Source: Massilia sp. 9I (GTDB lineage: Bacteria > Pseudomonadota > Gammaproteobacteria > Burkholderiales > Burkholderiaceae_D). Taken from it: a DNA stretch of 64,000 nucleotides. The stretch is from positions 507,651 through 571,650 of the forward strand of contig NZ_LR733275.1 of NCBI RefSeq assembly GCF_902506415.1, read 5' to 3'. The translations under genes were made by a program, and so were the position numbers. The notes beneath the pieces were generated by a model. The model was not told the DNA's origin, did not search any database, and saw nothing but the letters and a program-made list of their open reading frames with translations. This document shows positions 41,755 through 52,047 of this stretch, piece by piece; within the stretch, counting starts at the first letter, position 1; every line of letters starts with the position of its first letter.

Positions 41755-42225
41755 TCACCACTTGTTGTAGGGGATGCCGTTCAGGCCCGGCTTTTCGGAG
41801 CGCGAGTACACGTCGTAGACGTCCTCGCCCTCCTTCGGCTCGTCCGGCTCGCTGGCGTAGCTGCGCTTGCCCCAGGTCTCGGCGTCGGTCGCGGCCGGGT
41901 CCGGGCTGAACGGGTCACGCGGCAGGCGGCGCATGAAGTAGATCTGGGCCTGCTTCGGGCTGCGCAGGTCGCGCACGCCTTCCACCAGCATCTCGAGGCG
42001 CGGCGGATAGCCGGTGGCGCCTGCGGCCTTGGCCACGCGGCCTTCGTCGCTCGCCTTTTTATAGGCGTCGATGCCGGCCCGGATCTCGCGCAATGCGCGG
42101 CGCAGCTCCACCTCGTCGCGGCGCTGGGCCGTGACCTGGGCCACCGGCACCACCAGCGTTCCCAGCAAGGCCAGGATCGCGAGCGTGACCAGCAGCTCGA
42201 TGAGGGTGAAGCCGCGCTTGGCCAT
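41755..42225 (-). CDS. Type II secretion-type pseudopilin (GspG-like)
   Basis: A 156-residue pseudopilin with the compact leader MAKRG and FTLIELLVTLAILALLGTLV, then a helical stalk (RRDEVELRRALREIRAGIDA) and a GspG-like C-terminal part with YPPRLEMLVEG and RLPRDPFSPD. The start overlaps the secretin stop (TAATG). A C-terminal SEKPGLNGIPYNKW is shared in style with the next pseudopilin (KGKPYAEW), suggesting they arose by duplication. Confidence 0.85.
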   Translation of the reverse strand: MAKRGFTLIELLVTLAILALLGTLVVPVAQVTAQRRDEVELRRALREIRAGIDAYKKASDEGRVAKAAGATGYPPRLEMLVEGVRDLRSPKQAQIYFMRRLPRDPFSPDPAATDAETWGKRSYASEPDEPKEGEDVYDVYSRSEKPGLNGIPYNKW

Positions 42226-44270
42226 TACTGCTGGTTGGTGGACGACGCGGGAGGCGTCGCGGGAGGCGGCGGCGCGACCGGAATCACCTGGATGTTCGGC
42301 GCTGGTACGGCCGGCGGCGGACCGGATTGCGGCGAACCGCTCTGCGGCGTCACCGGCAGCTGCGACGGCGGCACCGAGACGGGCGACGCCGGGGTGCCGA
42401 CCGGGCTTGGCTCCGGCACGGCCGGAGCGGCGCCGTTGACCGGCGCCGGCGCAGCGACGGCCGGACGGGCCGCCGGTGCGGCAACTTGCGTCACCGGTGC
42501 GCGCGCCACACTGTCGGGGCGGCGACGGAAGCTGGCGTCGGTGCCGGCGCCGAACTCGGAGGCGGCCGCCGGCGGACGCTGCACGGTGCGGATCAGGCGC
42601 GGCGTAATCGACAGCACGATCTCGGTGCGGTCGTTCGAATCGCGCACGCTGCCGAACAGGCGGCCGACGATCGGCAAGTCGCCGATGCCCGGCAGCTTGC
42701 TGGCGCCGGAGCGGTCTTCGTTGCTGATCAGGCCAGCCAGCACCTGGTTCTCGCCATCCTTCAGCTGCAGGAAGGTGGTGGCCGAGCGGGTGCCGATGCG
42801 GTAGGCCACGGTGCCGGAACGGGTGGTCACGGATTCGCCCAGGGTGCTGACCTCGAGCGAGATGCGGATGCCGACTTCGTTGTTCAGGTAGATGGTCGGC
42901 TCCACGTTCAGGGTCAGGCCCACGTCCACGTAGTTGACCGACTCGGAAGCGAAGCCGCCCACGCCCGAGGAGATCGTGGTCGAGATGTTCGGGATCTTGT
43001 CGCCGATGACGACCTTCGCTTTTTCCTTGTTGCGCACGCGGATGCGCGGATTGGCCAGGGTATTCGAATCGCCGTCGGTCTTGTTGGCATTAACGGTGGC
43101 CGACAGCTCGCTGACGGTGGCGACGTTGCGGCTGTTCAGGCCGCGCAGCTGGCTGATCGTAATCGGGTCGCCATCCAGGCTGGCCAGCGGCGAGAACGAG
43201 ATCGCGCCCGGCCAGCGGATGCCGAGGTCGGTGACGCGGCTGCGCTTGATCTCGAGCACCTCGACTTCCAGCATGACTTCCGGCTCCGGCACGTCCTGCA
43301 GCGCCACCAGCTGGCTCGCCACGCGCACCGCCTCCGGGCTGTCGCGCATGATCACGAGGTTCAGCTTCTCGTCTACCACCACGTCGCGCGACTTGAGGAT
43401 GGTCTTGAGGGTGTTGGCGATGTTCTTGGCTTCGGCGTTGGCCAGGAAGAAGGTCTTGACCGTCATCTCCTGGTATTCCTTCAGCTTGGCCGCCACGTTC
43501 GGGTAGATCAGGATGGTGTTGCTGTCCATGACCTGGCGCTCGAGCTGGTTGGTCATCAGGAGGTAGTAGACCGCGGCTTCGACAGTGCTGTTTTTCAGGA
43601 AGATCGAGCTGCGCTGGTCGGCCTTGACGTCCTTGTCGAACACAAAGTTCAGGCCCGAGTGGCGCGAGATGATCTCGAAAATCTGCTTGATCGGGGCATC
43701 GCGGAATTCCAGGCTGATCGGCTTGCGGAAAGCCGCGGCCAGCGCTGCTTCGCCGGTGGGCGCTGCGTTGCTTTTCTCGTCGACTTCCAGCATCAGGAGG
43801 CGCGCCGGCTCGTGGCCCGGCCGCTCGGTCAGGATCGCGGACAGCTTCTGGCGCGCGCCATCGAGGTCGCCCTTGTCGAAGGCGGCGCGGGCCGCCTCCA
43901 GCATGCCGGCATGGCGGCGGTCGCTTTCCACCTGGCGCAGGCCGGCGCGCGCGCGCTCGTTGGCGGGGTCGAAGGCCAGCACGCGGCGGTAGTCCTGCAG
44001 CGCCAGCTCGGTCTGCCCTTCCGCCAGTGAGGCCTCGGCCTGCTTCACCAGGCGCTCGGCCGCGCTATCGCGTGCGCGCAGGTAGGCGGCGCGGTATTCG
44101 GGGTTGGCCGGGTCGGCGGTGACGGCCTCCTGGTATTTCACCAGCCCGGCCGCGACCTGGTCCTGCGCGACTAGCGCATTGCCTTCCCGGTAGGCGCGCT
44201 GCCCGGCGCAGCCGGCAAGCAGCACCGCCCCGAAGCCGGCAGCCAGCACGAGTTTGCGGATACGAACCAT
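42225..44270 (-). CDS. Secretin, GspD/PilQ-like lipoprotein
   Basis: A 681-residue outer-membrane secretin. The lipobox LLAGC (Cys about residue 21) is followed by TPR-like repeats (about 25-165), then STN/N domains (ISLEFRDAPIKQIFEIISRH, about 185) and the secretin channel domain (about 350-565) with VEPTIYLNNEVGIRISLEVS and KLPGIGDLPIVGRLFGS. The last 110 residues are an unusual Pro/Ala/Ser-rich tail. TPR-plus-secretin fusions occur in MSHA/PilQ-like and Bfp-like systems. The start overlaps the upstream stop by 1 nt (TGATG). Confidence 0.9.
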   Translation of the reverse strand: MVRIRKLVLAAGFGAVLLAGCAGQRAYREGNALVAQDQVAAGLVKYQEAVTADPANPEYRAAYLRARDSAAERLVKQAEASLAEGQTELALQDYRRVLAFDPANERARAGLRQVESDRRHAGMLEAARAAFDKGDLDGARQKLSAILTERPGHEPARLLMLEVDEKSNAAPTGEAALAAAFRKPISLEFRDAPIKQIFEIISRHSGLNFVFDKDVKADQRSSIFLKNSTVEAAVYYLLMTNQLERQVMDSNTILIYPNVAAKLKEYQEMTVKTFFLANAEAKNIANTLKTILKSRDVVVDEKLNLVIMRDSPEAVRVASQLVALQDVPEPEVMLEVEVLEIKRSRVTDLGIRWPGAISFSPLASLDGDPITISQLRGLNSRNVATVSELSATVNANKTDGDSNTLANPRIRVRNKEKAKVVIGDKIPNISTTISSGVGGFASESVNYVDVGLTLNVEPTIYLNNEVGIRISLEVSTLGESVTTRSGTVAYRIGTRSATTFLQLKDGENQVLAGLISNEDRSGASKLPGIGDLPIVGRLFGSVRDSNDRTEIVLSITPRLIRTVQRPPAAASEFGAGTDASFRRRPDSVARAPVTQVAAPAARPAVAAPAPVNGAAPAVPEPSPVGTPASPVSVPPSQLPVTPQSGSPQSGPPPAVPAPNIQVIPVAPPPPATPPASSTNQQ

Positions 44271-44821
44271 CAGTCGAATACTCCAATATTGAGCTGCTGA
44301 ACTTGGTTCAGCGGCAGGTAGGTCAGGGTCAGCACGGGCGGCTTGATCGCGTCGACGCGGTAGGTGCCGTCGATGACCGTGTCGTCGCGGACGAGATAGG
44401 TGCGCTCGCCACGCGCCAGGTAGATCTCCCAGGCGCCGTCCTGCAGCGACTTGCCGATGAAGGTAAACGGCAGCGGCGGCGCGCTCGGCGGCGGTGGCGG
44501 CGGCGCCGGCTGGGCCGGCGGCGGCGGCGGTGGCGGCGGGGTCCAGTCCTGGCGCGCGAACACGCCATTCCCGCCCTGGTTGAAACGGTCGTCGCTGTCG
44601 CCGATCAGCACCTCGCGCGGCACCAGGCGCAGGATGGCGACGGCCTTGTCCTTTTCCTTGGCGGCAGACGCGCTGTCGGTCCGCGCCGGCGCGACGGCCA
44701 CCGGCGCTGCGGCGCGCTCCACCGGCTCGGCCACCACGTCCTCGGGCGTGTTGTCGCCGAAGACCACCAGCGCCGCGGCCACCACCAGCGCCGCGCCCAT
44801 CGCGATATGGCGCGGCTTCAT
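44270..44821 (-). CDS. PilP/GspC-like inner-membrane protein
   Basis: A 183-residue bitopic protein. One N-terminal helix (HIAMGAALVVAAALVVFG) is followed by a periplasmic linker with long proline runs, then a small beta domain (FTFIGKSLQDGAWEIYLARG, VLTLTYLPLNQVQQLNIGVF) like the HR/PilP domain that contacts the secretin. It lies immediately upstream of the secretin gene, the normal PilP-PilQ order. Overlaps the PilO-like gene by 4 nt. Confidence 0.75.
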   Translation of the reverse strand: MKPRHIAMGAALVVAAALVVFGDNTPEDVVAEPVERAAAPVAVAPARTDSASAAKEKDKAVAILRLVPREVLIGDSDDRFNQGGNGVFARQDWTPPPPPPPPAQPAPPPPPPSAPPLPFTFIGKSLQDGAWEIYLARGERTYLVRDDTVIDGTYRVDAIKPPVLTLTYLPLNQVQQLNIGVFD

Positions 44822-45393
44822 TGCGGCACTCCCGGGGTGGCCGATAGGTAGAGCGTCAGGCGCAGGCGCGCCTCCACGGTCTCGCTGCCGATCGCGTCGC
44901 GGCGAAAACCCACGTCGTCGAGCGAAGCATGCGGCAGTGCGCGCAGCGCATCGAAGCCGAACTGCCAGATGGCGGCGTAGCGCCCCGTCACCGGCAGCGT
45001 AATTTGATAAGTATGGAAGCGTCCGGCGCGGTCTTGCGCGGCGCGGTATTCGCCCTGGCGCAGGGCGAGGCCATTCTTCTCGGCCAGCGCAAACAGGGTC
45101 TTGAGCTGGCGGTCCACGGTCGCGCGTTCACCCAGCGCGCCGTAGAACTGCGCCAGGTTCTGGTCCGCGCTCGGCGGCGGGGCGGCCACCGCACCCAGGG
45201 CCGGCGGCGGCAAGGCAGCTTGCCGGCGCGCCGCGGCATAGTCGGCATCGAGATCGACCAGCGCATGGAACATGAAGCCCATCGCCACCACCACCGCCAA
45301 CGCCAGCGCGGTGGCGCCGGCGATGACCGGGTTCGTCCGGCGCAGCGCGAGGACCAGGCGCAGCCACAGGGAGGACAGGTGCATAGCCTTCAT
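44818..45393 (-). CDS. PilO/GspM-like assembly protein
   Basis: A 191-residue bitopic membrane protein. A helix at about residues 23-45 (PVIAGATALALAVVVAMGFM) is followed by a coiled segment and a ferredoxin-like periplasmic domain (YQITLPVTGRYAAIWQFGFD). Position between PilN-like and PilP-like genes, not strong sequence identity, identifies it. ATG 45393 overlaps the upstream stop (ATGA). It would pair with the PilN-like protein to form the inner-membrane alignment complex. Confidence 0.72.
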   Translation of the reverse strand: MKAMHLSSLWLRLVLALRRTNPVIAGATALALAVVVAMGFMFHALVDLDADYAAARRQAALPPPALGAVAAPPPSADQNLAQFYGALGERATVDRQLKTLFALAEKNGLALRQGEYRAAQDRAGRFHTYQITLPVTGRYAAIWQFGFDALRALPHASLDDVGFRRDAIGSETVEARLRLTLYLSATPGVPQ

Positions 45394-45938
45394 TGGCCGC
45401 CCCACTGTGCGCTGATTTGAAAACGCAGCGGCTTGTTCGGCTCCTGCTCCGCGATCTCGTGGCGCACCAGGTTGACGCTGGCGAACCAGCCCTGCTCCTG
45501 CATCTGCGCCACGTAGGCCAGCATGTCGTCGCTGTTTTTCGTTTCCGCCGTGATGCGCAGGTTGCGGCGCTTGGCGTCCGGTTCCAGCGCCAGCAGGGCC
45601 ACATTCGACGGCGTCGCGGCGCGCACCGCCTCGACCAGGTCGCGCCACGGCAGGTTGAGCTGCATGACGGCGTCGTTCACGGCCTGGGCCTGGGCGTCGG
45701 GGATGGTGGTCTTCGGCGTGGCCGCCACCGGCAGCGGGCGCACGGCATTCGAGCGCGCCGCGATCGCAGCCTGCAGTGCTTCCAGCTGCTCCCGCTCTTC
45801 GCGGTAGCTGATGACCTGGGAAGCCAGCACGAAGCACAAGCCGGCGATCGCGAACAGGAAGCCGAAGGCGCGCGGCGGCACTCGGAACAGCGTACGGCGC
45901 AACGTGCGCGGGGCGAAATCGATGTGGGTGCGCTTCAT
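45390..45938 (-). CDS. PilN-like assembly protein
   Basis: A 182-residue protein starting MKRTHIDFAPRTLRRTL, in which an N-terminal motif of the IDFAP type is what PilN/GspL use to dock onto PilM. One helix follows (AFGFLFAIAGLCFVLASQVI), then a coiled coil and a fold with RDLVEAVRAATPSNVALLAL. ATG 45938 overlaps the stop of the PilM-like gene by 4 nt, though the frame opens further upstream. Confidence 0.8.
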   Translation of the reverse strand: MKRTHIDFAPRTLRRTLFRVPPRAFGFLFAIAGLCFVLASQVISYREEREQLEALQAAIAARSNAVRPLPVAATPKTTIPDAQAQAVNDAVMQLNLPWRDLVEAVRAATPSNVALLALEPDAKRRNLRITAETKNSDDMLAYVAQMQEQGWFASVNLVRHEIAEQEPNKPLRFQISAQWGGQ

Positions 45939-46733
45939 GGCTCCATTCCCGTGCGGGCCAGGCGCACGTGCAGCGGCCAGTCGGCGCTGTCGTCTTCCAG
46001 CAAGGTGCAGGCGAACTTCAGGCGGCCCGCGGAACTGGCCCAGCCGCTCGGGGCCGCGCCGCACAACTGCAGGCGTTCGGGCCGTCCCACGCCCACGCGC
46101 AGCGCCTCGCGCGCCACGTGGGCTTCCAGCCAGTCGCGGTCGGCGCCAGCCGGGATCACGGCGGTGCGCACTGCGGCCAGCGCCGCGCCTTCATAGGCGG
46201 CGACCGACAGCACGCCGCCGTGCACCAGGCCGAACCAGGCGCCTGGCCGGCGTTCGCGGCGCCAGGCGTTCATGGCGGCGACGAACTGCGGCGCCACCTC
46301 GACCAGGTGGAAGCGCTGTTCGCGCGCCAGGCTTTCCAGCAGCGCCAGCAAGCCTTCGGGCGCGGCGGCGGCCAGGAAAGGACGCGTGGCGTTCCAGTCG
46401 GCGCTGATGCGCCATTCGAGCGGGGGCGCGCCGAACAGGCTCTGGTGGCGCAGTGCGGCGGCCGCGTGCAGGTCGGCCAGGCGCGTCGCGCCCTGCGGCG
46501 GCGGCACCTGCCACAGGCGCACCAGGTCGTCGGCCAGCACCACGCTCAGGGGCCAACCGCGCGGGTTGACCTCGGCCCACAGCGCGCGCAGGCCATTCGC
46601 CAGGGCGTCGGGCGCCCCGGCTTCGACCGGCTGCAGCGCCAGCACCTCGGCGCCCGCACGCGGCCAGCCGCTCACGCGCAGCAGCGCGAGGCCGTCGGCG
46701 GCGACGCCGAGGCGCAGGGACTGTCCAAATTTC

Positions 46734-46741
<8 letters not shown>
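45935..46741 (-). CDS. PilM-like cytoplasmic protein (putative)
   Basis: A 268-residue protein without signal peptide or membrane helix, rich in Ala, Arg and Trp. Its place between the ATPase gene and the PilN-like gene is where pilM (or the cytoplasmic part of gspL) is found, and segments such as LRLGVAADGLALLRVSGW and WFGLVHGGVLSVAAYEG look like strands of the actin-like ATPase fold. No clear ATP-binding motif is visible, so the call rests on context. Overlaps the ATPase stop by 8 nt. Confidence 0.6.
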
Positions 46742-48427
<1,686 letters not shown>

Positions 48428-48431
<4 letters not shown>

Positions 48432-49624
48432 GACATGTCTCCGGCAAGGTCGAAGATCGGCATGTAGAGCAGCACCACGATCGCACCCACCACCAGGCCG
48501 ATCGCCGCCATCAGGAGAGGCTCGAAGGTACGGGTGAAGCGGTCGATCCAGCGCGTGATCTCGCCGTCGTAAAAGGCGGCCGACTGGGTCAGCATCGGGC
48601 CCATGTCGCCGGTGCGCTCGCCCACGCGCAGCATGCGCAGCGAGATCGGCGTGGTCAGGCCGTGGGCCTCGAAGGCATTCGACAGCGGCTGTCCCGATTC
48701 GATGGCGGCGCGCGCCTGCGCCAGGCCCTTGCGCACGTTACCGGAGACCATCGGCTGCACGGTCTCGATGGCGCCGACGATGGTGATGCCGCCCTCGGTC
48801 AGCATGCCGAGCGTGAGATAAAGGCGCGACAGTTCGTAGATGCGGGCGCGCTCGCCGATGCCGGGCAGGCGCACCAGCAGGCGGTTGATGCCGCCGCTGC
48901 GCAGCAAGTGGCGCACGCCCAGCACGGCGCCGACGATGAGCAGCAAGGCGCTGACGGCGATGGCGCTGCCGTGGGCGCCCGCGAACTGGCCCCAGTCGAG
49001 CAGCAGCTGCGACATCCAGGGCAGCGTGCGCCCTGCCCCCTGATAGACCTCGGCGAACTTCGGCACCACGTAGCCGATCAGGAAGCCGCTCACGCCGCCG
49101 CCCACCAGCAGCAGGATGACGGGATAGATCGAGGCGCTGACGATCTTGGAACGCACGGTGTCGATGCGCTGCTGGTAATCGATGTAGCGCGACAGGGCGC
49201 GCGGCAGGTCGCTGGTGCCTTCGGCGGCGCGCACGATGCCGACGTACAGCGGCGGGAACAAATCGGGTTGGCTGGCCAGCACGCTGGAAAAACGCTTGCC
49301 TTCGCGCAGGCCGCCCAAGAGGCGCTCGAGCACGCCGCGCGCGCCGGGATTGGCTTCCTTTTCGAGCAGGGCTTCCAGGCCTTCGACGATGCCCAGGCCC
49401 GCGTTGAGCAGGGCCAGCAGCTCCTGGCTGAACAGGACCAGCGAGAGCTTGGCGCCGCCGCGGCGGCCGAGACCGGCGAAGGGATTGGCGCGCGCCGGCT
49501 CGACGGCGCTGACGAACAGCCCACGCGCCTCGACCTGGCGGCGCGCGTCGAGCGCGTCGGCGGCATCGACGACCAGGTTCGAGATCGACATGTCGGGCGC
49601 AAGGGTGCGAACGGCAAACTGCAT
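48428..49624 (-). CDS. GspF/PilC-type inner-membrane platform protein
   Basis: A 398-residue polytopic protein with the two GspF cytoplasmic repeats (LFSQELLALLNAGLGIVEGL and ELSRLYLTLGMLTEGGITIV) and membrane helices near residues 165-190, 215-235 and the C terminus (LLMAAIGLVVGAIVVLLYMP). It is the platform on which the ATPase drives pilin insertion. ATG 49624 is the family-like start (MQFAVRTLAPD); the frame opens earlier. Follows the GspG gene by 46 bp and overlaps the ATPase gene. Confidence 0.92.
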
Positions 49625-49670
49625 GAAGGCGGGCCCGGCGGTAAATGATTGCGTACTGAGGCGACGGCGT

Positions 49671-50114
49671 TCAGTTCGACGAAATGTCGGCGTTGTCGCC
49701 GGTACCGCCCGGCTGGCCATCCTTGCCGAGCGAGAGGATTTCGTACTCACCCTTGGTGCCCGGCGAACGGTACTGGTAAGGACGGCCCCACGGATCCTGC
49801 GGCACGCCTTTCTTCAGGTAGGGACCGTTCCACTTGGCGCCGGCGCTGGGCGGCGCGGCCATCAGGGCGTTCAGGCCTTCTTCGGCGCTCGGATAGCGGC
49901 CGACGTCGAGGCGGTAGGTGTCGAGCGACTTGTCGAAGGCTTCGATCTGCGCCTTGGCGACCGTCACTTCGGACTTGCCCAGCTGGGAGAAATACTTGGG
50001 GCCGACGTAGGCTGCCAGCAGGCCGATGATGACGATCACGACCAGCAGTTCGAGCAGGGTGAATCCTGATGCGGCAACACGCGACGGGGCGCGCTGTTTC
50101 AGTACTGAATACAT
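49671..50114 (-). CDS. Major pseudopilin GspG
   Basis: A 147-residue major pseudopilin. The leader MYSVLKQRAPSRVAASG is cleaved before FTLLELLVVIVIIGLLAAYV, with Glu at position 5. The body carries the canonical GspG calcium-site region (YRLDVGRYPSAEEGLNALMA, PQDPWGRPYQYRSPG, DIISLGKDG-like EILSLGKDGQPGGTG). ATG 50114 follows AGGAG; the frame extends to 50180. First gene of the 11-gene operon, so its upstream region should contain the operon promoter. Confidence 0.94.
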   Translation of the reverse strand: MYSVLKQRAPSRVAASGFTLLELLVVIVIIGLLAAYVGPKYFSQLGKSEVTVAKAQIEAFDKSLDTYRLDVGRYPSAEEGLNALMAAPPSAGAKWNGPYLKKGVPQDPWGRPYQYRSPGTKGEYEILSLGKDGQPGGTGDNADISSN

Positions 50115-50272
50115 CGACCGACTCCTAATTGCACGTACGAAAAGCTCAGCGTTGAAGGCTACCACGCCGCTCAACACCAAGACAACAACTCTTTATTTTT
50201 TGCCATGCACCGCCGGCGCCTTTGCGCTCCCGCAGAGCGCGAATGACGCCAGGCGAACACAGTGTGACGGGT

Positions 50273-50698
50273 TTAGCGCGCGACCGGGGACGACGGCGCC
50301 GCAGGCGAGGAAGCGCCCAGCACGCAGCTGCCGCTGGTGCAGACGGCGCCCGGATCGGTCATGTAGCGGCAGGTCGACATCAGGCCGCTGGCCTTGTTCT
50401 GGGCCTGGCGCTCGGCCTTGTACTGTTCGCCGAGGGCACGCAGGGTCTTCTCGTCGGTACGCGACTCGGAATACGGCAGGTAACTTTCCGGGCCGCCGCA
50501 AGCCATGGCGCCGATCGGCAGCGTTCGGCACTGGCCCGAATGGGTGCAGCTGGCGTCGCCGATGGTCGCGCGGATGCGCGCCAGGGTGTCGCCCGTTGCC
50601 GGGGCCTGCGCCGTCGGGGCTCCCTTGCGCCCCGGATCCTGGGCCTGGGTCGTGCAGGCAGCACAGCCCAGCAGGAGGATAAGGATGAGATTTCGCAT
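50273..50698 (-). CDS. Small cysteine-rich lipoprotein, function unknown
   Basis: A 141-residue protein with a lipoprotein-type signal (MRNLILILLLGCAAC). The mature part has pairs of Cys (ASCTHSGQCRTLPIGAMACGG; STCRYM; AVCTSGSCVLG) that could form disulfides in the periplasm. ATG 50698 is preceded by a purine-rich segment; an in-frame ATG at 50755 would bury the signal. It is upstream of the secretion operon on the same strand, separated by 158 bp; no functional link is evident. Confidence 0.75.
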   Translation of the reverse strand: MRNLILILLLGCAACTTQAQDPGRKGAPTAQAPATGDTLARIRATIGDASCTHSGQCRTLPIGAMACGGPESYLPYSESRTDEKTLRALGEQYKAERQAQNKASGLMSTCRYMTDPGAVCTSGSCVLGASSPAAPSSPVAR

Positions 50699-51008
50699 GT
50701 GTTCATCTTCCCTGCTTGCCCGGGTGTGGTCAAGCGAATCACGGTATGCATCCATGCCTTGTCGAAAGGGCCGCGGCGTCGTTGTACAGCAACGTCAGGC
50801 TGTTGCCGCAGCACATCAATTTCTCAAAAGAATTTTTTATTTCCTAGAAAACAGTTGCGCTAACTGTCGAGAAAACCCGGCAACGTCGCCCAACTTTCTT
50901 ACTAAATCTTAATATTTGCTGTTCGCTAACGAAAATAATTGAGCATCGGAAAAATTTACTCACTACAATAGTCTTCGTTACCGACGAGCTTGCTTCACTA
51001 GAACGATC
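50699..51008. other. AT-rich divergent intergenic region
   Basis: 310 bp without a gene. It contains an ACAGTT-GCGCT-AACTGT hairpin at 50851-50867. A possible promoter for the rightward lipoprotein (TTGAGC at 50939-50944, 19-bp spacer, TACAAT at 50964-50969) is also present. Lower GC than the neighbours; nothing else recognised. Confidence 0.45.
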
Positions 51009-51329
51009 ATGAACATCTCCTTCCGCACCATCGCCGCCATCGCCCTCACCACCCTCCTGACCGCCTGCGGCGCAGGCCAGCAGGACAGCCAGGTCGCGAT
51101 GAGCCTCGGCTCGGCAGTGCAGAGCGACCTCAACGTCGCCGCCGTGGCCACCAGCACCGTAGCCCCGGCTGCCGCATCGACCGGCCCGGCCGTCGCCGCT
51201 GCCACCGGCCCGAACAATCCGGCCCCGGATTGCGCACCGGAAGGCTGCTCCAGCCTGCGCATCATCGACGGCAACGCCGAAGCCTTCCGCGTGGACGCCA
51301 TGCGCCGCGCCAGCGCCGACCAGTCCTGA
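51009..51329 (+). CDS. Small putative lipoprotein, function unknown
   Basis: A 106-residue protein with a lipoprotein signal (MNISFRTIAAIALTTLLTAC, Cys about residue 20). The mature part is Ala/Thr-rich with low complexity (VAPAAASTGPAVAAATGPNN) and ends with a compact segment PDCAPEGCSSLRIIDGNAEA that has two Cys. Followed by a strong terminator. No homologous family was recognised, but signal, codon use and terminator support a real gene. Confidence 0.7.
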   Translation: MNISFRTIAAIALTTLLTACGAGQQDSQVAMSLGSAVQSDLNVAAVATSTVAPAAASTGPAVAAATGPNNPAPDCAPEGCSSLRIIDGNAEAFRVDAMRRASADQS

Positions 51330-51370
51330 TTCACCGGGCGCGAGCGCCCTCCTCCGTTTTCTCTCCCAAT

Positions 51371-51414
51371 AAAAAAAGACACACCGGCCGCACGGCCAGG
51401 TGTGTCTTTTTTTT
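51371..51414. terminator. Bidirectional terminator
   Basis: AAAAGACACACC (51374-51385) pairs with GGTGTGTCTTTT (51399-51410), with A-rich left and T-rich right flanks, so it works for the lipoprotein gene on the plus strand and the PEP-CTERM gene on the minus strand. Confidence 0.92.
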
Positions 51415-51426
51415 CGCCTGAAGCGC

Positions 51427-52035
51427 TCAGCGCGGCGCGCGGCGGCGCAGGCTGGCGCCCAGCAGGGCCAGGCCGGTGGCCATCAACAGCCAGTCCGACG
51501 GTTCCGGCACTGCCGCCGCGAGTTCGCTCACCTGGGCGAAGTCGGCATCCTGGTACGGCGTGCCGATGCCTTGCCCCGGCGTCAGGTCGAAGCGGACGAT
51601 GCCGAACGGGTCGCCCAGCGCGCCGTTGGCGTCGTACAGGCCGATCGACAGGGTGCTGCCGTCGCTGCCCGCGTCCAGGCTTTGGTCATCGCTGAACAGG
51701 ATGTCGAAGCCGAAGGCAGCCCCCAGGTTCAGGTCGAACTTCAGGTAGCTGCCGAAGTCCGGCAGGTTGGCCAGGACGATGCTGCCGTCCGGGTTGAAGC
51801 CGACCTGCTCGGCCAGGCTCACGGCGCCGAAGGCGCCGCTGAAGTTGCTCAGGGTCGCGCTCACCGGCGTGCTCGAGAAGGTCTGGAACATCAGGTCGAG
51901 GGCGCCGGCGCCCGAGCGGCCGCTGGTGTCCACATTAACGTGGTAGCTGATCGGGGCGGCCATTGCCGCCAGCGAGCTGCCCGCCAGGGCCAGGGCCAGC
52001 ACTGCGTGGCGCAGGAAAGTCTTCGCGTTAAACAT
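51427..52035 (-). CDS. PEP-CTERM sorting domain protein (NF038129-like)
   Basis: A 202-residue secreted protein. The signal peptide (MFNAKTFLRHAVLALALAGS) is followed by a beta-rich body opening ISYHVNVDTSGRSGAGALDL, typical of a PEP-CTERM family with a short conserved domain. The C terminus is VPEPSDWLLMATGLALLG plus a basic tail: the exosortase recognition motif, one helix and Arg residues. It is presumably processed by an exosortase and tied to exopolysaccharide. It ends in a shared terminator and follows the nuclease gene by 12 bp, so may be cotranscribed with it. Confidence 0.9.
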   Translation of the reverse strand: MFNAKTFLRHAVLALALAGSSLAAMAAPISYHVNVDTSGRSGAGALDLMFQTFSSTPVSATLSNFSGAFGAVSLAEQVGFNPDGSIVLANLPDFGSYLKFDLNLGAAFGFDILFSDDQSLDAGSDGSTLSIGLYDANGALGDPFGIVRFDLTPGQGIGTPYQDADFAQVSELAAAVPEPSDWLLMATGLALLGASLRRRAPR

Positions 52036-52047
52036 AGTTCTTATTCC

